The notes under the pieces were generated by a model. That model was not told the origin of the DNA, made no database searches, and saw nothing but the letters and a program-made list of their open reading frames with translations. Both the position numbers and the translations under genes were made by a program. Below, piece after piece: positions 15,864 to 24,300 of a stretch of 61,652 nt of DNA; within the stretch, counting starts at the first letter, position 1; the number at the start of each line of letters is the position of its first letter. The stretch covers positions 1-61,652 of the forward strand of contig CAZCZU010000010.1 in the NCBI GenBank assembly GCA_964503475.1, written 5' to 3'. Source of the stretch: CAZCZU01 sp964503475. GTDB taxonomy: Bacteria > Pseudomonadota > Zetaproteobacteria > Mariprofundales > Mariprofundaceae.

Positions 15864-17072
15864 ATGCCAGCCAACAGAAAAGCATTCGCCATGCGTATGT
15901 CGCTGGTGGTGGCGGCCCTGGCCACGCTGGCGCCGTTCACCATCGACACCTACCTGCCCTCATTCCCCGATATCGGTGTGCAGTTGCACGCCAGCCATGC
16001 CGAGATGCAGCTCACCCTGAGCCTCTATCTCTTTGCCGCGGCCTTTGCCACGCTGATCTACGGGCCGCTCTCCGATGGCTTCGGTCGTCGCCGGGTGATC
16101 ATGGCGGCCCTGGGCATCTATACCGTTGCCTCGATCGGCTGTGCGCTGGCTGCGACCATCGACCAGCTGATCCTGCTGCGTATCGGCCAGGGGCTCTCGG
16201 CCAGTGCCGGCATGGTGATCGGGCGGGCGATGGTGCGCGATGTTTTCCACGGCCCCGAGGCGCAGCGGGTGATGGCGCGGGTGATGCTGCTGTTCAGCGT
16301 GGCCCCGGCCGTGGCGCCGATCCTCGGCGGCTGGCTGCACGATGTGTTCGGCTGGCATTCGGTGTTTCTCTTCCTCGCCATCGTGGCGGCCTTGCTGCTG
16401 CTCATGATCCGCTTCGGGATAACGGAGACGCTGGCGCTCGAGCATCGCCACAGCATTCATCCGCTGGCCATCCTGCGCGCCTACGGCATGGCGCTTCGCA
16501 ACGGCCACTTCCTGCGCCTGGTCTTCTGTTTTGCCATGATGTTCAGCGGTTTTTTCGTCTATGTGGCCGGCTCCCCCTCGCTGATCTACGACATCCTCGG
16601 CCTCGGTGCCACCGATTTCTGGGTGATGTTCGTGCCCAGCGTGGCGGCGATCATGATCGGTTCGCAGCTCGCCGGCTGGCTGGCCGGCCGCCTGGCCCCG
16701 GAGCAGACCGTGCGCCTCGGCATCGCCATCCTGCTCACCGGGGCGCTGCTCAACGTGGCCCAGAGCCTGTGGCTGGCGCCGACGGTATGGAGTGTGGTCG
16801 GGCCGCTGGGCATCTATGTGCTGGGTATGGCGATCAGCATGCCGGTGCTGAACCTGATGGCGCTGGATTGCTTTCCGCGCAACCGCGGCATGGCCTCGGC
16901 GGTGCAGAGTTTCGTGCAGATGTCGTTCACGGCCTTCGTGGTCGGCGTGGTGGTGCCGCTGGCGGTGCAGGCCTTGCCCTACATGGCCGGCGCAATGCTC
17001 GTGCTGAGCCTGATCGGGCTGGCGTTGTGGATGGGGCGAGGAGAGGGGAAGGTGGTCTCTCCGCAGCCTTGA
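15864..17072 (+). CDS. Bcr/CflA-type drug-resistance MFS transporter
   Basis: A 402-residue, 12-helix major-facilitator protein. The N-terminal TLAPFTIDTYLPSFPDI signature is characteristic of the Bcr/CflA subfamily (DHA1), and motif A appears as GPLSDGFGRRRV at 67-78. These inner-membrane proton antiporters export drugs or small peptides; the substrate is unknown. The ATG at 15864 is used although AAAGGAG is 16 nt upstream, which is long. The leader holds the five-hairpin element and a 21-bp palindrome, suggesting regulated expression. Confidence 0.88.
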   Translation: MPANRKAFAMRMSLVVAALATLAPFTIDTYLPSFPDIGVQLHASHAEMQLTLSLYLFAAAFATLIYGPLSDGFGRRRVIMAALGIYTVASIGCALAATIDQLILLRIGQGLSASAGMVIGRAMVRDVFHGPEAQRVMARVMLLFSVAPAVAPILGGWLHDVFGWHSVFLFLAIVAALLLLMIRFGITETLALEHRHSIHPLAILRAYGMALRNGHFLRLVFCFAMMFSGFFVYVAGSPSLIYDILGLGATDFWVMFVPSVAAIMIGSQLAGWLAGRLAPEQTVRLGIAILLTGALLNVAQSLWLAPTVWSVVGPLGIYVLGMAISMPVLNLMALDCFPRNRGMASAVQSFVQMSFTAFVVGVVVPLAVQALPYMAGAMLVLSLIGLALWMGRGEGKVVSPQP

Positions 17073-17151
17073 GGAAAGGGGAGGGCTGTGCCGTCCGGCA
17101 TGAAAAGCGGGATTGCGACTCCCGGCCCGCTTGCTCTAGGCTCTGATTCAT

Positions 17152-17556
17152 ATGCGCAAATCCATCCACATCACCACGAGCGAGCGCGAAGCGCTGGTCG
17201 ATATTACGTCACACATTCAGCAGGCGGTGGCGGAGAGCGGCATCCGCGATGGCCTTGTCTCGGTCTACGCCTAGGGGGCGACGGCGGCGATCATGATCCA
17301 GGAGAACTGGGATGAATCGGTGCAGACCGATGTCATTCACCTGCTGCAGCAGCTGATCCCCAAGGGTGTCTGGCTGCACGATCGCCAGGATGGCAATGGC
17401 GATGCGCATCTGAAGGCGGGGTTGGTCGGCCCCTCCGAAACCATCCCGCTGATCGATGGCCGCCTCGGCCTCTCCCGCTGGCAGAATATCTTCTTCTGCG
17501 AATTCGATGGCCCGCGCTCCCATCGCGATATCGTCTGCACCGTCATGGCTGACTGA
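17152..17556 (+). pseudogene. YjbQ/UPF0047-family protein with in-frame TAG
   Basis: The 134-codon frame from the ATG at 17152 matches the YjbQ family (secondary thiamine-phosphate synthase-like), with VDITSHIQQAV, GLVSVYA, ATAAIMIQENWD, and FCEFDGPR near the end. Codon 41 (17272-17274) is TAG where the family continues into a conserved strand; a single C-to-T change from CAG (Gln) would explain it. The rest of the frame is intact with no frameshift. TAG ends normal genes here (ispE, hemH, MEKHLA), so reassignment is unlikely. The conserved HTT-like motif appears as GATAA. Confidence 0.8.
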
Positions 17557-17564
17557 GAGGACTT

Positions 17565-18494
17565 ATGAACTTTGACAAATGTATATATAAGTTCATTAAA
17601 ATTGATGAGTATTGCTTTGAAAATTTGAGAAGCAATGAACTAATTGCAAAGCACTTTGAAGCCTTCAACGACCCTTATGATGCACACCATGGAATTGTTG
17701 CTGATTGGCCAAATCTGAATAGAAAAACTGGTAAACTAAGCCGAGAAACTAAGGGGTTAAAGGAGCTTATTAAAAACCTTGAGCCAGAGAGATATAGTGA
17801 GATTACGCATAGTAATGCGTCGATCATTCAATATTTAAACTCCACTGCAGGATTGGTTAAATATACTCATCAATTTGTATCTGAGAACTCAAATAAATTT
17901 AGAGTTTGTAGTTTTTCGAGGCGATGGAATCACATTCTTATGTGGTCACATTATGCTGATGGATGTAGAGGTGTAGCGCTAATATTCGATCGAGAAAAAA
18001 TTCCTAGGGGCTCAAATTCACGCCTTCTTAAGTTAAATCAGTCTCTGAACGGTACGACCATTCCTGTACAGTGGGTGAAGTATAAACATATTCCGCCATT
18101 ACTTAATGCTGTTGAGGTGCTTGAGTCAGCGCGCATTGGGACGGAAGAGGCGATTAATTCAATTACAAGGAAAATGTTGGATACATGTGCTTTAACCAAA
18201 TATAAAGCATGGAAGTATGAACAAGAATCGCGTCTTATTATCCGGTATGATGATGAGATAGGTCACGAACCTGTCATGTATCAATATGCAAGTGAGGCAT
18301 TGAAGGGGGCGATAATCGGTCATAAGTGCAGCCCTGAAAACGTGGTTAAGCTCGCCAGTCTTATGCCTGAGGAATCAATAATATATTTAACGAAGCCAGT
18401 CATAGATAGATATAAAGTCCAAATTATCGAACAGCATCCGGTCAAGCAAATCGCTAATGGAACAGTGCAATTGAAGATGGAGTCAGTTCGCTGA
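17565..18494 (+). CDS. DUF2971-family protein, AT-rich
   Basis: A 309-residue protein of unknown function. It shows the DUF2971 pattern: N-terminal YKFIKIDEYCFENL then AFNDPYDAH, central RVCSFSRRWNHILMWSHYADGCRGVALIFD, and C-terminal WKYEQESRLI. The gene is obviously AT-richer than its neighbours with different codon use (many AAA, ATA, TTA), indicating recent transfer. It follows the broken yjbQ by 8 nt with GAGAGGA before the ATG, and ends in a strong terminator. DUF2971 genes are often strain-variable and sometimes lie in defence regions, but that role is only a guess here. Confidence 0.8.
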   Translation: MNFDKCIYKFIKIDEYCFENLRSNELIAKHFEAFNDPYDAHHGIVADWPNLNRKTGKLSRETKGLKELIKNLEPERYSEITHSNASIIQYLNSTAGLVKYTHQFVSENSNKFRVCSFSRRWNHILMWSHYADGCRGVALIFDREKIPRGSNSRLLKLNQSLNGTTIPVQWVKYKHIPPLLNAVEVLESARIGTEEAINSITRKMLDTCALTKYKAWKYEQESRLIIRYDDEIGHEPVMYQYASEALKGAIIGHKCSPENVVKLASLMPEESIIYLTKPVIDRYKVQIIEQHPVKQIANGTVQLKMESVR

Positions 18495-18496
18495 AT

Positions 18497-18525
18497 AAAA
18501 AAGGCGGCCGGGAGGCCGCCTTTTT
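18497..18525. terminator. Bidirectional terminator between DUF2971 and cytochrome c genes
   Basis: A-run, GGCGGCC, loop GGGA, GGCCGCC, then TTTTT at 18521-18525. The A-run on the left makes it work for the converging minus-strand cytochrome gene as well. Confidence 0.85.
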
Positions 18526-18543
18526 CATGGCAATCGCAAGCGA

Positions 18544-18873
18544 TTATTTCAGCTGCTCTTCAAACCAGGCGCGAGCTTCCGCCTTGGTGGCATCGTCGAA
18601 TGCACGGTAGCGCTTCAGCTGGCCCTTCATCACCATGACCTTCTTCTCGAAGCCCTTCACCTTCGGGGTCAGCGGTGCATCGGAATCCAGGAACGCGAAT
18701 ACCTTGTCCACGGAACCATAGGCGGCGACTACCTTGTTAAGCGCCGGGCCTACAGAATCCTCGCTGCCCTTATGGCAGGCGGCACAGGATACCTTGTTGG
18801 GAGCCGCATAGGCCGGGGCGGAAAACGCCGCTGCCGTCAGGCCCAGAACCATAATCATCATTGCCTTCTTCAT
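18544..18873 (-). CDS. Small periplasmic c-type cytochrome
   Basis: A 109-residue protein with a Sec signal peptide ending PAYA near 23, one haem motif CAACH, and a later methionine-rich KKVMVMKGQ that may supply the distal ligand. The ATG at 18873 is preceded by CAGGAGG. It is class I-like but with an extended middle segment (FAFLDSDAPLTPKVKGFEKK). It is a stand-alone minus-strand gene with its own AT-rich promoter at about 18970-19000. Probable role: periplasmic electron carrier. Confidence 0.85.
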   Translation of the reverse strand: MKKAMMIMVLGLTAAAFSAPAYAAPNKVSCAACHKGSEDSVGPALNKVVAAYGSVDKVFAFLDSDAPLTPKVKGFEKKVMVMKGQLKRYRAFDDATKAEARAWFEEQLK

Positions 18874-18966
18874 AAAATTGACCTCCTGGGTTGCTGCCTG
18901 CCTAAAAATCACTGATCCATTCGGTGCATCCGCAGGCATGTATAACTTCCTTCTGACAGGCGACAT

Positions 18967-18986
18967 ATTAGCGATTGCTAATTATA
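18967..18986 (-). promoter_or_regulatory. Promoter -10 with overlapping dyad upstream of cytochrome c gene
   Basis: On the minus strand a perfect TATAAT lies at 18981-18986 in an AT-rich stretch. It overlaps an inverted repeat ATTAGC-GATT-GCTAAT (18967-18982). A -35 matching the consensus is weak. The arrangement suggests repressor control of the cytochrome c at 18544-18873. Confidence 0.45.
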
Positions 18987-19080
18987 AGTAAATAAGAATC
19001 TTCTAATGTATCTCGCCGGGGTGATGGAGGGGGATGGGTCGTGCCGCTGTTATGCGCCGTTCTTTAGCTGAAGGACGATG

Positions 19081-19446
19081 CTATTTGCCGAACTGAAGGA
19101 AGGGGCTCAGGGAGACGTAGAGCACGAACAGGATGGCCAGGATCAGCCCCAGCGAGGCGAAGGGGTGGCGCAGCATGTTGCCGAGCAGGGTGGGGGCGTT
19201 GCCCTCCTGTCTCTGCTGCTCGTAGGCGGCACGGGCCGTGGCGGCACGCTGTTGCTGATAGGCATCCAGCAGGGCGCGGGCATGATCCAGTTCATGATCG
19301 TTGTTGAGCCAGATGGCCGGTGAGGAGAAGCCCCAGCCGCTCACCTTGGTCTCGTAGAAGGCGATGCCGTTCTCCTCCAGAAGCTGGCGTACCTCGGCCA
19401 GCTCATCCTCGGGAACGTTGCGCAGGTTAAAAAGACGGACTGCCAC
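19081..19446 (-). CDS. DUF6164-like small membrane protein
   Basis: A 121-residue protein. It starts with a conserved soluble domain (VRLFNLRNVPEDELAEVRQLLEENGIAFYET, then GFSSPAIWLNNDHELDHARALLDAYQ) and ends with one transmembrane helix near 97-115. The pattern matches proteins annotated DUF6164; function unknown. The GTG at 19446 is chosen because it starts just before the conserved strand; no strong ribosome site is visible. It lies 11 nt after the ASCH gene. Confidence 0.7.
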   Translation of the reverse strand: MAVRLFNLRNVPEDELAEVRQLLEENGIAFYETKVSGWGFSSPAIWLNNDHELDHARALLDAYQQQRAATARAAYEQQRQEGNAPTLLGNMLRHPFASLGLILAILFVLYVSLSPFLQFGK

Positions 19447-19457
19447 GGCAATAAGGC

Positions 19458-19784
19458 TCAGGCCCGCTCGAAGGCGTGCACCCAGACCAGGTGCTCCTCG
19501 TTCCACTCCATGCCGGGGTGCATGCGCAGGATCAGGTCGCGGTAGGGGGCCAGGCCCGGATAGCCTTCGGCGATGGCATCGGCATCGCTCATGTCGCCAA
19601 GGCGCTGGCGGGTCAGGCTGGAGATGACGAATCGCACCCCGTCCAGTTCGAAGGTCTCGCCGGGATAGCCGTAGACGCCGTCGCGCCGCTGTTCGCTCTT
19701 GTCGCCATTGAGGACGGCAGCGACCAGCTTCGGGTGGCGTACGAGACGATCGATTTCACAGGTCTTTTCAGGGTAGTTATTCAT
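19458..19784 (-). CDS. ASCH-domain protein
   Basis: A 108-residue protein with the ASCH (PUA-like) fold features: KLVAAVLNGDKSEQRRDGVYGYPGETFELDGVRFVISSLTRQRLGDMSDADAIAEGY and C-terminal WVHAF. ASCH domains bind RNA or act as small nucleic-acid-linked hydrolases; no specific role can be assigned. The ATG at 19784 is 11 nt downstream of the yaaA stop, so it is probably cotranscribed with yaaA. Confidence 0.8.
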   Translation of the reverse strand: MNNYPEKTCEIDRLVRHPKLVAAVLNGDKSEQRRDGVYGYPGETFELDGVRFVISSLTRQRLGDMSDADAIAEGYPGLAPYRDLILRMHPGMEWNEEHLVWVHAFERA

Positions 19785-19794
19785 CGCCGGAAGA

Positions 19795-20559
19795 TTATCG
19801 GCAGAACACCCAGGTGTCGCCATCGGAGAGTTCCGGGTTGAAGCGGTAATCATCGACATCGAAGCCTTTGATGGCTTCCGGCTCACTGAGGCGCTGCTCG
19901 ATAATAAAGCGGCTCATCAGGCCGCGGGCCCGCTTGGCATGGAAGCTCACCACCTTGTAGGCGCCGTTTTTGTACTCCCTGAACTGCGGCGTGATGATGC
20001 GCCCCTTAAGCGCTTTCGGCTTCACGGCCTTGAAGTACTCGTTGGAGGCGAGGTTGATCAGCACGTCATCGCCCTGGGCGGCCAGCGCCTCGTTCAGGGC
20101 ATCGGTGATGATGTTGCCCCAGAAGGCATAGAGATCGCGGCCGCGGCCGGTGGCGAGTTTTGTGCCCATCTCCAGGCGGTAGGGCTGCATCAGATCGAGC
20201 GGCTTGAGCAGGCCGTAGAGGCCGGAGAGGATGCGCATATGGCTCTGGGCGAAGGCGATATCCTCTTCGCTCAATGTATCGGCATCCAGCCCCTGGTAAA
20301 CGTCGCCCCGGAAGGCATAGACCGCCTGCTTGGCGTTCTCCGGCGTGAAGGGGGTGTACCAGTTCTGGTAACGCTCCACGTTCAGGTCGGCCAGCTTCAT
20401 GCTCAGCTTCATCAGGTCGGCGACCTGGAAGCTGTCCTTCTGCTGCAGCACGGCGATCAGGGCGCGGGCGTCCTCGATCAGCTCCGGCTGGCTGTGCGTC
20501 TCAACGGGCGCCGGCGTGGTTTCATCCAGTTTCTTGGCGGGCGAGACTATAATGAGCAT
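19795..20559 (-). CDS. yaaA: Peroxide stress protein YaaA (DUF328)
   Basis: YaaA limits DNA damage by lowering intracellular free iron during peroxide stress in E. coli and has a DNA-binding-like fold. The 254-residue product is full length with MLIIVSPAKKLDE at the start, SGLYGLLKPLDLMQPYRLEMGT, NLASNEYFKAV, and SFHAKRARGLMSRFI. CAGGAGG precedes the ATG. Its 5' leader of 74 nt begins directly after copy B of the five-hairpin element, which reads in the same direction. Confidence 0.94.
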   Translation of the reverse strand: MLIIVSPAKKLDETTPAPVETHSQPELIEDARALIAVLQQKDSFQVADLMKLSMKLADLNVERYQNWYTPFTPENAKQAVYAFRGDVYQGLDADTLSEEDIAFAQSHMRILSGLYGLLKPLDLMQPYRLEMGTKLATGRGRDLYAFWGNIITDALNEALAAQGDDVLINLASNEYFKAVKPKALKGRIITPQFREYKNGAYKVVSFHAKRARGLMSRFIIEQRLSEPEAIKGFDVDDYRFNPELSDGDTWVFCR

Positions 20560-20633
20560 TCCGAAACCTCCTGGGGCCGGCTAATGGTGCGTTGCTTGCT
20601 TTCAACCGGCAAGCGCGCCAACTTTATGGGGAA

Positions 20634-20779
20634 GCTGATTGTATGGCCTCCTGCCATCAATCAGCACGCAAAGGCAAAACGCCGTTTTGTCTTTGCTCAC
20701 CAAATCAGCGACTTGGGTCGTCAATTTTGGCAGGCCATCCCTGGCCTGCGCGGAAAGCGCCGGATTGACCGGCCTCCGC
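20634..20779 (-). ncRNA. Five-hairpin structured element, copy B
   Basis: Read on the minus strand. I: 20779-20750, GCGGA/TCCGC around a CCGG stem, unrelated in sequence to copy A. II: 20749-20730, GCAGGCCA/TGGCCTGC, loop GGGA. III: 20729-20700. IV: 20696-20668. V: 20665-20634, 13 bp with a one-base bulge and loop AGGAG. Compared with copy A, hairpins II, IV and V contain compensatory changes (G-C to A-T, T-A to C-G, T-A to G-C, T-A to A-T). The element ends 74 nt before the yaaA ATG on its own strand and lies 10 nt before the ribD ATG on the other. Confidence 0.65.
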
Positions 20780-20789
20780 AAGGGGCGTT

Positions 20790-21884
20790 ATGAGCATGGA
20801 GCACCACGAACTCGGCGACAGCCACTGGATGCAGCGCGCCATCCGCTTGGCCCGCAAGGGGATCGGCACCACCCATCCCAATCCGAGGGTCGGGGCCGTA
20901 GTGGTCAAGAATGGCGAAGTGATCGGCGAGGGCTGGCACGAGCGGCCGGGTGGCCCGCACGCCGAGGTGCATGCCCTGCAGGATGCCGGAGATGCCGCCC
21001 GTGGGGCGACCATCTATGTGACCCTGGAGCCGTGCAATGCCCAGGGGCGCACACCGCCCTGTAGCGAGGCGATTATCAAGGCCGGGATCGCCCGTGTTGT
21101 GTATGCATCCGGCGATCCCAATCCGAAGATGGCCGGCGGCGGCAGCTGGCTGGCCGGGCAGGGGCTGGATGTGACCGACGGAATCCTGCGTGACGAGGCC
21201 GATGCCCTGAACCGTCCCTTCTTCCATTTTCTGAGTACCGGCCGCCCCTGGGTGATCGCCAAGGCAGCCATGTCGCTGGACGGTAAGCTGGCCACCTGGC
21301 GCAACCATTCGCAGTGGATCAGTGGCCCCGAATCGCGCCTGCATGCGCATGGCATACGGGCGGCCAGCGATGCCATCCTGGTGGGGGCGGGCACCTTCGT
21401 GCACGACAACCCGTCGCTGACGGTGCGCGATGTGCCACGCAATGGCGAGCCGCCGCTGCGCGTGGTGGTGGCGCTGGAGGCGCCGGAGCCGTTCGAGGGC
21501 TGCAAGTTGCTGGATCGCTCAGCACCCAGCCGCCTCTATGTCACAAACGAAACGGACCATGCCGATGCCTGGCGTGCGGTCGGTATGGAGGTGGTCTGCA
21601 TCGACGATCTGGAGGCGCTGCTGGCCCATCTGGCGGCCGAGGGGCGGCTGCAGCTGATGGTCGAGGGCGGGGGTGGCCTGCATGCATCGCTGCTTGAGGC
21701 GCATCTGGCAGACGAACTGGTGCTCTACCAGGCGCCGATCCTGATCGGCGGTACGGAGGCGGTGAGCCTCTGGCATGGCACAGGGGTGGCAGCCGTGGAC
21801 GAGGCGGTGCGCCTGGAGGCGATTGAGCGCAAACGGCTTGGCGAGGATCAATTGATCCGCGGGCAACTGGTCTACCCGGATTAG
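20790..21884 (+). CDS. ribD: Bifunctional riboflavin deaminase/reductase
   Basis: Catalyses deamination of the pyrimidine and reduction of the ribosyl side chain in riboflavin synthesis. The 364-residue product has an N-terminal zinc cytidine-deaminase domain (HAE 57-59, Cys82, Cys91 in PCNAQGRTPPC) and a C-terminal RibD reductase domain (KAAMSLDGKLAT, SDAILVGAGTFVHDNPSLTVR, VEGGGGLHASLL). AAGGGG precedes the ATG closely. No FMN riboswitch is visible upstream; the leader is occupied by the reverse of element B. Confidence 0.95.
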   Translation: MSMEHHELGDSHWMQRAIRLARKGIGTTHPNPRVGAVVVKNGEVIGEGWHERPGGPHAEVHALQDAGDAARGATIYVTLEPCNAQGRTPPCSEAIIKAGIARVVYASGDPNPKMAGGGSWLAGQGLDVTDGILRDEADALNRPFFHFLSTGRPWVIAKAAMSLDGKLATWRNHSQWISGPESRLHAHGIRAASDAILVGAGTFVHDNPSLTVRDVPRNGEPPLRVVVALEAPEPFEGCKLLDRSAPSRLYVTNETDHADAWRAVGMEVVCIDDLEALLAHLAAEGRLQLMVEGGGGLHASLLEAHLADELVLYQAPILIGGTEAVSLWHGTGVAAVDEAVRLEAIERKRLGEDQLIRGQLVYPD

Positions 21885-21892
21885 GTAACGCA

Positions 21893-24274
21893 ATGACGTT
21901 GCGCCACGCCATACCGCTGCTGCTGCCTGCCGCAGGCTGGGTGGCGGGGCTGGCTGCGGCGCGAAGCGATGCCGTCTCGTGGACATGGCTGGGAGCGCTT
22001 GCCGTGGCGGCGATGCTGCTTGTGGCCGTGCGACGCTGGCGTCTGTTCGCCGTGCTGCTGCTGGCCGGCGTGATCTGGGGCGGGGCTGCCCTGCTGCTCG
22101 ACGCCTGGCGGGTGGCCTATGACGCATCGTGGACCGCAGCTACGGTCGAGATCAGCGCTACGGTGGCAGGTGTCACCGAAACACCGGCCTATCGACGTAT
22201 CCGCCTCACCGATGTCGGGCGCAGCGATGGTGAATCGTTGCACGGACTGGTCGATATCTACCTCTTTGGCCGTCAGCCGTTGCCGCTGGCCGGCCAGAAG
22301 GTGGACCTCTCCGCCAAACTGCGTCCGCCGCAGAACCATCGCAATCCCGGCGCCTTCGACTATGTCGACTACTGCTTCGACCGCCATATCGTCCTGACCG
22401 GTTCGCTGCGCGGGAGCCTGCGTATCGTCGATCCCGGCACTTCATGGCTGGAGCGGATGCGCGCACGTATTCGCCATGCCGTTGCCGGCCTGCCGCCCGG
22501 CCAGTCGGGCGTGCTGCAGGCCCTGCTGCTGGGCGAACGGGGCGGCATCCCCGTCTCCCAGTACGAGGCCTTTGCCGCCACGGGGGCCGCCCACCTGCTC
22601 GCCATCTCGGGACTGCATATCGGTATGGTGGCCGCCTGGGGCTTCGCCATCACCTGGTGGCTGCTCACAAGGCGCGAGGCGTGGATTGTGGCGGTGCCGG
22701 TACGCAAAGTGGCGTTGAGCATCGGCATGCTGACGGCGATCGCCTATGCCACGCTGGCCGGCTGGCCGCTGCCGACCCAGCGCGCCGTACTGATGCTGGT
22801 GGCCGCCGTGGCCGCCTGGTGGCTCAGGGCACGCTATGCGCCGCTCAATATCCTGCTGGCCGCTTTGATGCTGATCCTGCTCATCGATCCTGCGGCTGTC
22901 GTCTCCGTCTCGCTGTGGCTCTCCTTTGTTGCCGCCGCGGCCCTGGTCACCTTCGCGGCCGGGCGCGAGGGAACAGACCCCGGCTGGCGGGGCTGGCTTA
23001 CGGGCCTGTTCTGGGTGAGCCTGGTGGCGGGGCTGGCCACACTGCCGCTGATCGCCGCCGTGTTCGGTCGTCTGCCGGCCTGGAATCTGCCGGCCAACCT
23101 GTTGCTGGTGCCGCTCTACGGTGGCCTCATCCTGCCGCTGTCACTGCTGGGAGCCCTCTCTGCCATGCTTGGTCTCGATGGTGCGGCGTCCACGCTGCTG
23201 CATCTGGCCGGCACGGTGGTGGGCTGGGGCAATGCGGTAATGCAGCAGCTGCACCACTGGCCGGCCGGCAACCTGTGGCTGCCGGCCGTGCCGACGTGGG
23301 CAGGCCTCTTCTACGGCGCCGGCGTATTGCTTGCCCTGTGGCTCTGGCAGCGGCAGGGGGCAGGCGTGGCCATGGCTGCGTTTGCCGCCGTGCTGGCCGC
23401 CTGGCTGCTCGTGGTCGTGCCCGAGCGGCCACCTGCCGTGGCCACCTTTACGGCCTGGGATGTGGGGCAGGGGGCGGCATCCAGCCTGGTGCTTCCCGAT
23501 GGCACCACCCTGCTGATCGATGCCCCGGGCAGGACACGCAGCCGCTTTAATGGCGGTACGACGATGGCGGCCGGGCTGCGCACGCAGGGGATTACCCATG
23601 CCGATGTGCTGATCCTCAGCCATGCCCAGTCCGACCATGCCGGCGGTGCGGCGCGCCTGTTCGACCAACTGCGCGCCGTGCACGAATTGTGGCTGGCCGA
23701 TGTGCCGGCCAATCGCGCCTACCTGCCGATGCTGGGGCTGATCCGGCGCATCGGGGCGGCGGGCGGTACGGTGCGCTGGCTGGCGGCCGGCGATCGTCTG
23801 CAGGTGGGAGACATGCGCGTGAATATTCTCTGGCCGCCGCGCGGTTTTGCGCCGGAGAACGACAACAACACCTCGCTGGTCGCCTCCGTCACCCTGCCGG
23901 GCGGGCAGCGGCTGCTGCTGCCGGGCGACATGGAGCAGCCGGTGGAGCATGCGCTGCTCAATCGCGGTCTCGGTCGTCATCAGGTGTTACTGGTGCCGCA
24001 CCATGGCAGCCGCACCTCAAGCTCCGCGGCATTGCTGGATCGCCTGCAGCCGCAGCTGGCCGTGGCGCAGACCGGTCGCCACAACCGCTACCGCTTTCCG
24101 GCCGATGCAGTGCTGCGCCGTTATCGCCAACGACAGATTCCGTTCTACAACACGGCAGGGGGGAATGTATCCCTGTTGCTGCCGGGCCATGGCGGCGTCA
24201 GTGTGCGCCGATATCACCCGCCGCAAGCCGGCAAGCGGAATGCCGCATTGCAGTGGGTGCGGGTGTCCCTATAA
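21893..24274 (+). CDS. comEC: DNA uptake channel protein ComEC/Rec2
   Basis: An inner-membrane channel for single-stranded DNA in natural transformation. The 793-residue product has an N-terminal OB-like DUF4131 region, a multi-helix competence domain with GERGGIPVSQYEAFAATGAAHLLAISGLHIG at about 206-245, and a C-terminal metallo-beta-lactamase domain (SHAQSDHAGG near 576, LLPGDMEQ, LLVPHHGSRTSS). The first metal motif keeps H-x3-D-H. It lies 8 nt after ribD with the ATG directly adjacent. Other competence genes are not in the window. Confidence 0.93.
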   Translation: MTLRHAIPLLLPAAGWVAGLAAARSDAVSWTWLGALAVAAMLLVAVRRWRLFAVLLLAGVIWGGAALLLDAWRVAYDASWTAATVEISATVAGVTETPAYRRIRLTDVGRSDGESLHGLVDIYLFGRQPLPLAGQKVDLSAKLRPPQNHRNPGAFDYVDYCFDRHIVLTGSLRGSLRIVDPGTSWLERMRARIRHAVAGLPPGQSGVLQALLLGERGGIPVSQYEAFAATGAAHLLAISGLHIGMVAAWGFAITWWLLTRREAWIVAVPVRKVALSIGMLTAIAYATLAGWPLPTQRAVLMLVAAVAAWWLRARYAPLNILLAALMLILLIDPAAVVSVSLWLSFVAAAALVTFAAGREGTDPGWRGWLTGLFWVSLVAGLATLPLIAAVFGRLPAWNLPANLLLVPLYGGLILPLSLLGALSAMLGLDGAASTLLHLAGTVVGWGNAVMQQLHHWPAGNLWLPAVPTWAGLFYGAGVLLALWLWQRQGAGVAMAAFAAVLAAWLLVVVPERPPAVATFTAWDVGQGAASSLVLPDGTTLLIDAPGRTRSRFNGGTTMAAGLRTQGITHADVLILSHAQSDHAGGAARLFDQLRAVHELWLADVPANRAYLPMLGLIRRIGAAGGTVRWLAAGDRLQVGDMRVNILWPPRGFAPENDNNTSLVASVTLPGGQRLLLPGDMEQPVEHALLNRGLGRHQVLLVPHHGSRTSSSAALLDRLQPQLAVAQTGRHNRYRFPADAVLRRYRQRQIPFYNTAGGNVSLLLPGHGGVSVRRYHPPQAGKRNAALQWVRVSL

Positions 24275-24300
24275 TCGGCGCCACTATTCGGGGGTGATGC

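Noticed and set aside
17272..17274. Possible reassigned TAG (readthrough) in yjbQ
   Set aside because: TAG is the normal stop of ispE, hemH and the MEKHLA gene in this window, and no suppressor tRNA is present.
20560..20789. FMN riboswitch upstream of ribD
   Set aside because: The conserved RFN motifs are absent; the region is occupied by the five-hairpin element on the opposite strand.
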